A stretch of DNA of 64,000 nt. Source: Burkholderiales bacterium. Its GTDB lineage: Bacteria; Pseudomonadota; Gammaproteobacteria; Burkholderiales; Burkholderiaceae_D. Of the stretch, positions 61,336 to 64,000 are shown in pieces. The first letter of the stretch is position 1. Each line of letters opens with the position of its first letter. The stretch is from NCBI GenBank assembly GCA_947451925.1, contig CANGAW010000002.1, positions 59,253-123,252 of the forward strand, given 5' to 3'. Made by a program: the position numbers and the translations under genes. A model generated the notes under the pieces. It was not told where the DNA came from, ran no database searches, and was given only the letters and a program-made list of their open reading frames with translations.

Positions 61336-64000
61336 ATGACCACCACCAGCTATGTCAGCGTCACCACCGACCTGACTGACTATGCGCCCGACTCAACAGC
61401 CTATCTGACTGCCAATGGTTTTGCCGCCGGTGCGGCGATTGAATTGCAAGTCTTGCATGTCAGTGACGCGGGTGCCGATGGCATCTTCGGCACCCTAGAT
61501 GATGGGGTTGAAAATCTCGCGGGTGACGGTCACGATGCATGGACCGTTGTCGATGGCAGCGCCGGCGATCTGGATGGCCTGGTCAATGGCAGCGTAATGA
61601 CAAGCTGGTATGTGAATCCTGACGATTCGGCGGGAGCGACATTTTTGCTGACTGCCAAAGATGACAATGGGCTGGTAGCCAGTACAAGCTTTACGGATGC
61701 CGTCGGTTCGATCAGCAAGGTCTATCAGCATTGGGCAGACGGTGACACGCAGGCGGCAGACTGGAATAACAATATTCTCAGTGATGCGAAGTCAAACTAT
61801 TTTGAAGGGGAAGTCATACCGCATGTGTTTGCCTACAAGGCATCAAACCAGACGCCCCTGGTCAACGGTGCCACCTATTCGTTCAATATTACTTACAACT
61901 ACTATCAGGCCAATTCCCATGCAGGCGGTTTTGCCTACATTACCACCTACAACACCGATCGCGATCCTGCTTCTCTGAACGCCACCACACCGTCGGAAGT
62001 CCTGGTTCAGGACAGCACTTTTACCAATGGCGCCGACGCGGCCCATGGTGGCATGCAAGGCAGTTTTTATACAGTGGATGCCAACATCACCGCTGTCAGT
62101 GGGCCGGTCACTTCAGGCTCAGGCACGCTGGATCGTACAGTCACCGTCACTTTCCAATATGCCGGCGTCACCACCACAAACGGTTTGGCAGAAATTTACT
62201 ATGGTCTCTATGTGGCTACGCCTGGCCAGGTAAACAATTCCCAATATGGCGCCAATGCGTGGACCGGCGGGTCGCTACAGACAACCGTGGATATTGGCGG
62301 GTCTGGAGCGACGTCGATTCAGTTAGCGCCATCGGCCATCATTGTCGGGTCCATCAGCGGGTATAAATTTGGCGATGTCAACGGCAATGGCATTTGGGAC
62401 AAAGCAAGTGGTGAAGTCGGACTTGCAAGCTGGACGATTTATTTGGACGCCAATAATAATCGCGTCATGGATCAGGGTGAGCGATCGACAACAACAGATG
62501 CGGCAGGCTTCTATACCTTTTCCGTCACGCCAGATGCGAACCCCACGACAGTGACGAATGACCCTTATGTTGTGCGCGAAGTGAATCAGGCTGGATGGAC
62601 GCAAACAACGACTAATCCGACAGGCATACTCATTTCTGCTGCCGACCCGACCGAGGCCAATGTGAACTTCGGCAATCAGGCAATCATCAAACTGCTGCAC
62701 ATCGAGAAAGACGCCAGCGTTCCGGGTGGCACGGCCAATGTTGCAGGTGAAACGATTAGCTATACCTACGTCGTCACCAATCTGGGCAATGCAGCCATTG
62801 CGGATGTGATGGTACGCGATGATAACGCGACCCCAGGCAACACCAGCGACGACTTCAATGCTACCTATGTCAGTGGTGACACCAACAATAATACTTTGCT
62901 CGATACCGCCGAAATCTGGACTTACAGCAGTAGCCGAACAGTCACGCAAGCCATCATTGACGCTGGCAGCGACCTGATCAATATGGCGACAGTAACTGGC
63001 ACCGGCGCGACATCAGATACCGATGATGCAAGCGTTGATGTAGTGCAAAGCCCTGCCTTTACGATCGCCAAAGAAGTCAGCTCAGTCACTGGCGGCGTTG
63101 ATGGCAACAAGGTCGACAGTGCCGGTGATGTAATTAATTACACCATTGTGCTAACCAACACCGGCAACCAAAGTCTGATGGGTGTGACGATGGTGGATCC
63201 GTTTGCAATGACGCTCAGTGGTGCGACTGAATCCGGTGTCGTCAACGGACTATTGGATGTGGGCGAAACCTGGAGCTACACTGCAACGCATACGGTGACG
63301 CAAGATGAAATCAATGCAGGGACTACGCTGGTCAATGTGGCCACCGGCGACACCGATCAGACGGATGCTTTGTCCGATGATGCCAGTACCCCAATCCTGA
63401 CAGCGCCATCCTTCAGTATTGTCAAAGAGGTCAGCTCCGTGACTGGTGGCACTGGCGGCAATAAAGTCGACAGTGCCGGAGATGTGATCCACTACACGAT
63501 TGTGATGACCAACACCGGCAACCAAAGTCTGACGGGTGTGACGATGGTGGATCCGTTTGCTACGACGCTCAGTAGCGCAACCGAATCCGGTAACGACAAC
63601 GGCATTTTGGAGGTGGGTGAAACCTGGAGCTACACCGCAACGCATACGGTAACGCAAGATGAAATCAATGCGAGAGTAAATCTGGTCAATGTGGCCACCG
63701 GCGACACTGATCAGACCGAATCTTTATCGGATGATGCCATTACCGCTATTTTGCGGGTAGCTTCTTTCAGCATCGTAAAGGACGTGAGTTCTGTTACCGG
63801 TGGCACCGCCGACAACGAGGCCGACAGTAACGGTGATGTCATTCATTACACGATTGTACTAACCAACACGGGTAACCAAAGTCTGACCGGTGTGACGATG
63901 GTGGATCCGTTTGCAACGACGCTCAGTGGGGCAATCGAATCCGATATCACAGATGGCGTTTTAGAGGTGGGCGAAACCTGGCGCTACACCGCAACGCATA
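61336..64000 (+). CDS. Giant repetitive surface/secreted protein (partial, runs off window)
   Basis: An open frame from ATG 61336 (GGAG site at 61327-61330) to the window end: 888 codons with no stop, hence a partial gene. No N-terminal signal peptide is visible. The first ~330 residues (starting MTTTSYVSVTTDL) are Asp/Thr-rich. An SdrD B-like domain is at about 338-450 with calcium-loop patterns DVNGNGIWD and DANNNRVMDQGE. A DUF11-like domain follows (about 452-573), then 118-residue repeats starting at residues 575, 693 and 811 (SFSIVKEVSSVTGG, VDSAGDVIHYTI, TNTGNQSLTGVTM, VGETWSYTATHTVT). This fits a large adhesin, perhaps type I secreted with a C-terminal signal outside the window. The last repeat is cut at 64000. 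Confidence 0.85.
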   Translation, partial: MTTTSYVSVTTDLTDYAPDSTAYLTANGFAAGAAIELQVLHVSDAGADGIFGTLDDGVENLAGDGHDAWTVVDGSAGDLDGLVNGSVMTSWYVNPDDSAGATFLLTAKDDNGLVASTSFTDAVGSISKVYQHWADGDTQAADWNNNILSDAKSNYFEGEVIPHVFAYKASNQTPLVNGATYSFNITYNYYQANSHAGGFAYITTYNTDRDPASLNATTPSEVLVQDSTFTNGADAAHGGMQGSFYTVDANITAVSGPVTSGSGTLDRTVTVTFQYAGVTTTNGLAEIYYGLYVATPGQVNNSQYGANAWTGGSLQTTVDIGGSGATSIQLAPSAIIVGSISGYKFGDVNGNGIWDKASGEVGLASWTIYLDANNNRVMDQGERSTTTDAAGFYTFSVTPDANPTTVTNDPYVVREVNQAGWTQTTTNPTGILISAADPTEANVNFGNQAIIKLLHIEKDASVPGGTANVAGETISYTYVVTNLGNAAIADVMVRDDNATPGNTSDDFNATYVSGDTNNNTLLDTAEIWTYSSSRTVTQAIIDAGSDLINMATVTGTGATSDTDDASVDVVQSPAFTIAKEVSSVTGGVDGNKVDSAGDVINYTIVLTNTGNQSLMGVTMVDPFAMTLSGATESGVVNGLLDVGETWSYTATHTVTQDEINAGTTLVNVATGDTDQTDALSDDASTPILTAPSFSIVKEVSSVTGGTGGNKVDSAGDVIHYTIVMTNTGNQSLTGVTMVDPFATTLSSATESGNDNGILEVGETWSYTATHTVTQDEINARVNLVNVATGDTDQTESLSDDAITAILRVASFSIVKDVSSVTGGTADNEADSNGDVIHYTIVLTNTGNQSLTGVTMVDPFATTLSGAIESDITDGVLEVGETWRYTATH
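63058..64000 (+). repeat. 354-bp tandem in-frame repeats (DUF11-like)
   Basis: Units begin at 63058, 63412 and 63766, each exactly 354 bases (118 codons) apart. Nucleotide similarity is high, including identical stretches around the MVDPFA codons. The third unit is cut by the window edge. More units are likely beyond it. Confidence 0.9.

Noticed and set aside
63058..64000. Regularly spaced repeats considered as a CRISPR-like array
   Set aside because: The units are 354 bases, in frame and translated as part of one protein; there are no short repeats with unique spacers.

Overview
The window is chromosomal DNA of a betaproteobacterium, most likely order Burkholderiales and close to Oxalobacteraceae (Herminiimonas/Janthinobacterium-like). 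This is inferred from gene order: uvrA-MFS-ssb, gltBD-mlaFEDACB-ABC-ibaG-murA-hisGDCBHAFIE-hinT-tatABC, degS-like/nif3/petABC/sspAB, and hemA-prfA-prmC-grxD-ubiX. There is one tRNA, no rRNA, no CRISPR array and no intact phage or insertion sequence.

Layout. 1-2.8 kb: a PAS-GGDEF-EAL c-di-GMP protein and an orphan HipB-like regulator with its own palindromic operator. 2.8-3.24 kb: a gene-free, heavily palindromic stretch. 3.2-10.8 kb: a MocR-type regulator divergent from a complete seven-gene Nit1C nitrilase cluster (DsrE-like, nitrilase, radical SAM, acetyltransferase, AIR-synthase-like, small MSMEG_0570-type protein, flavoprotein) headed by an excellent sigma-54 promoter. 10.9-16.5 kb: uvrA, an MFS exporter, ssb, and a REP-associated transposase (RAYT) homologue that appears to have lost every catalytic residue. 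16.6-22.9 kb: gltBD. 23.0-36.9 kb: the Mla phospholipid transport operon, an ABC exporter, ibaG, murA and a full histidine operon. 36.9-46.8 kb: hinT, tatABC, a DUF2461 protein, a DegS-like protease, a Nif3 protein, an orphan NarL-type regulator, petABC, sspAB and tRNA-Thr. 46.9-51.3 kb: trxC, ybdD-cstA, a hydratase and a small exported protein. 51.3-59.2 kb (minus strand): ubiX, grxD, tex, prmC, dsbB, prfA, hemA and an OmpR-type regulator whose receiver domain lacks the phosphoacceptor aspartate. 59.3-64 kb: a small monooxygenase, a LuxR-type regulator and the first 888 codons of a giant repetitive surface or secreted protein that runs off the window.

Working together: glutamate synthase, histidine synthesis and the sigma-54-driven Nit1C cluster all concern nitrogen. 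Mla, MurA and the ABC exporter serve the envelope. The Tat translocon lies near the Rieske protein PetA, itself a predicted Tat substrate. The most unusual items are the catalytically stripped RAYT homologue beside ssb, the aspartate-less response regulator beside hemA, the sigma-54/Nit1C locus with its atypical radical-SAM cysteine spacing, a three-copy family of long hairpins, and the 354-bp in-frame repeats at the right edge.
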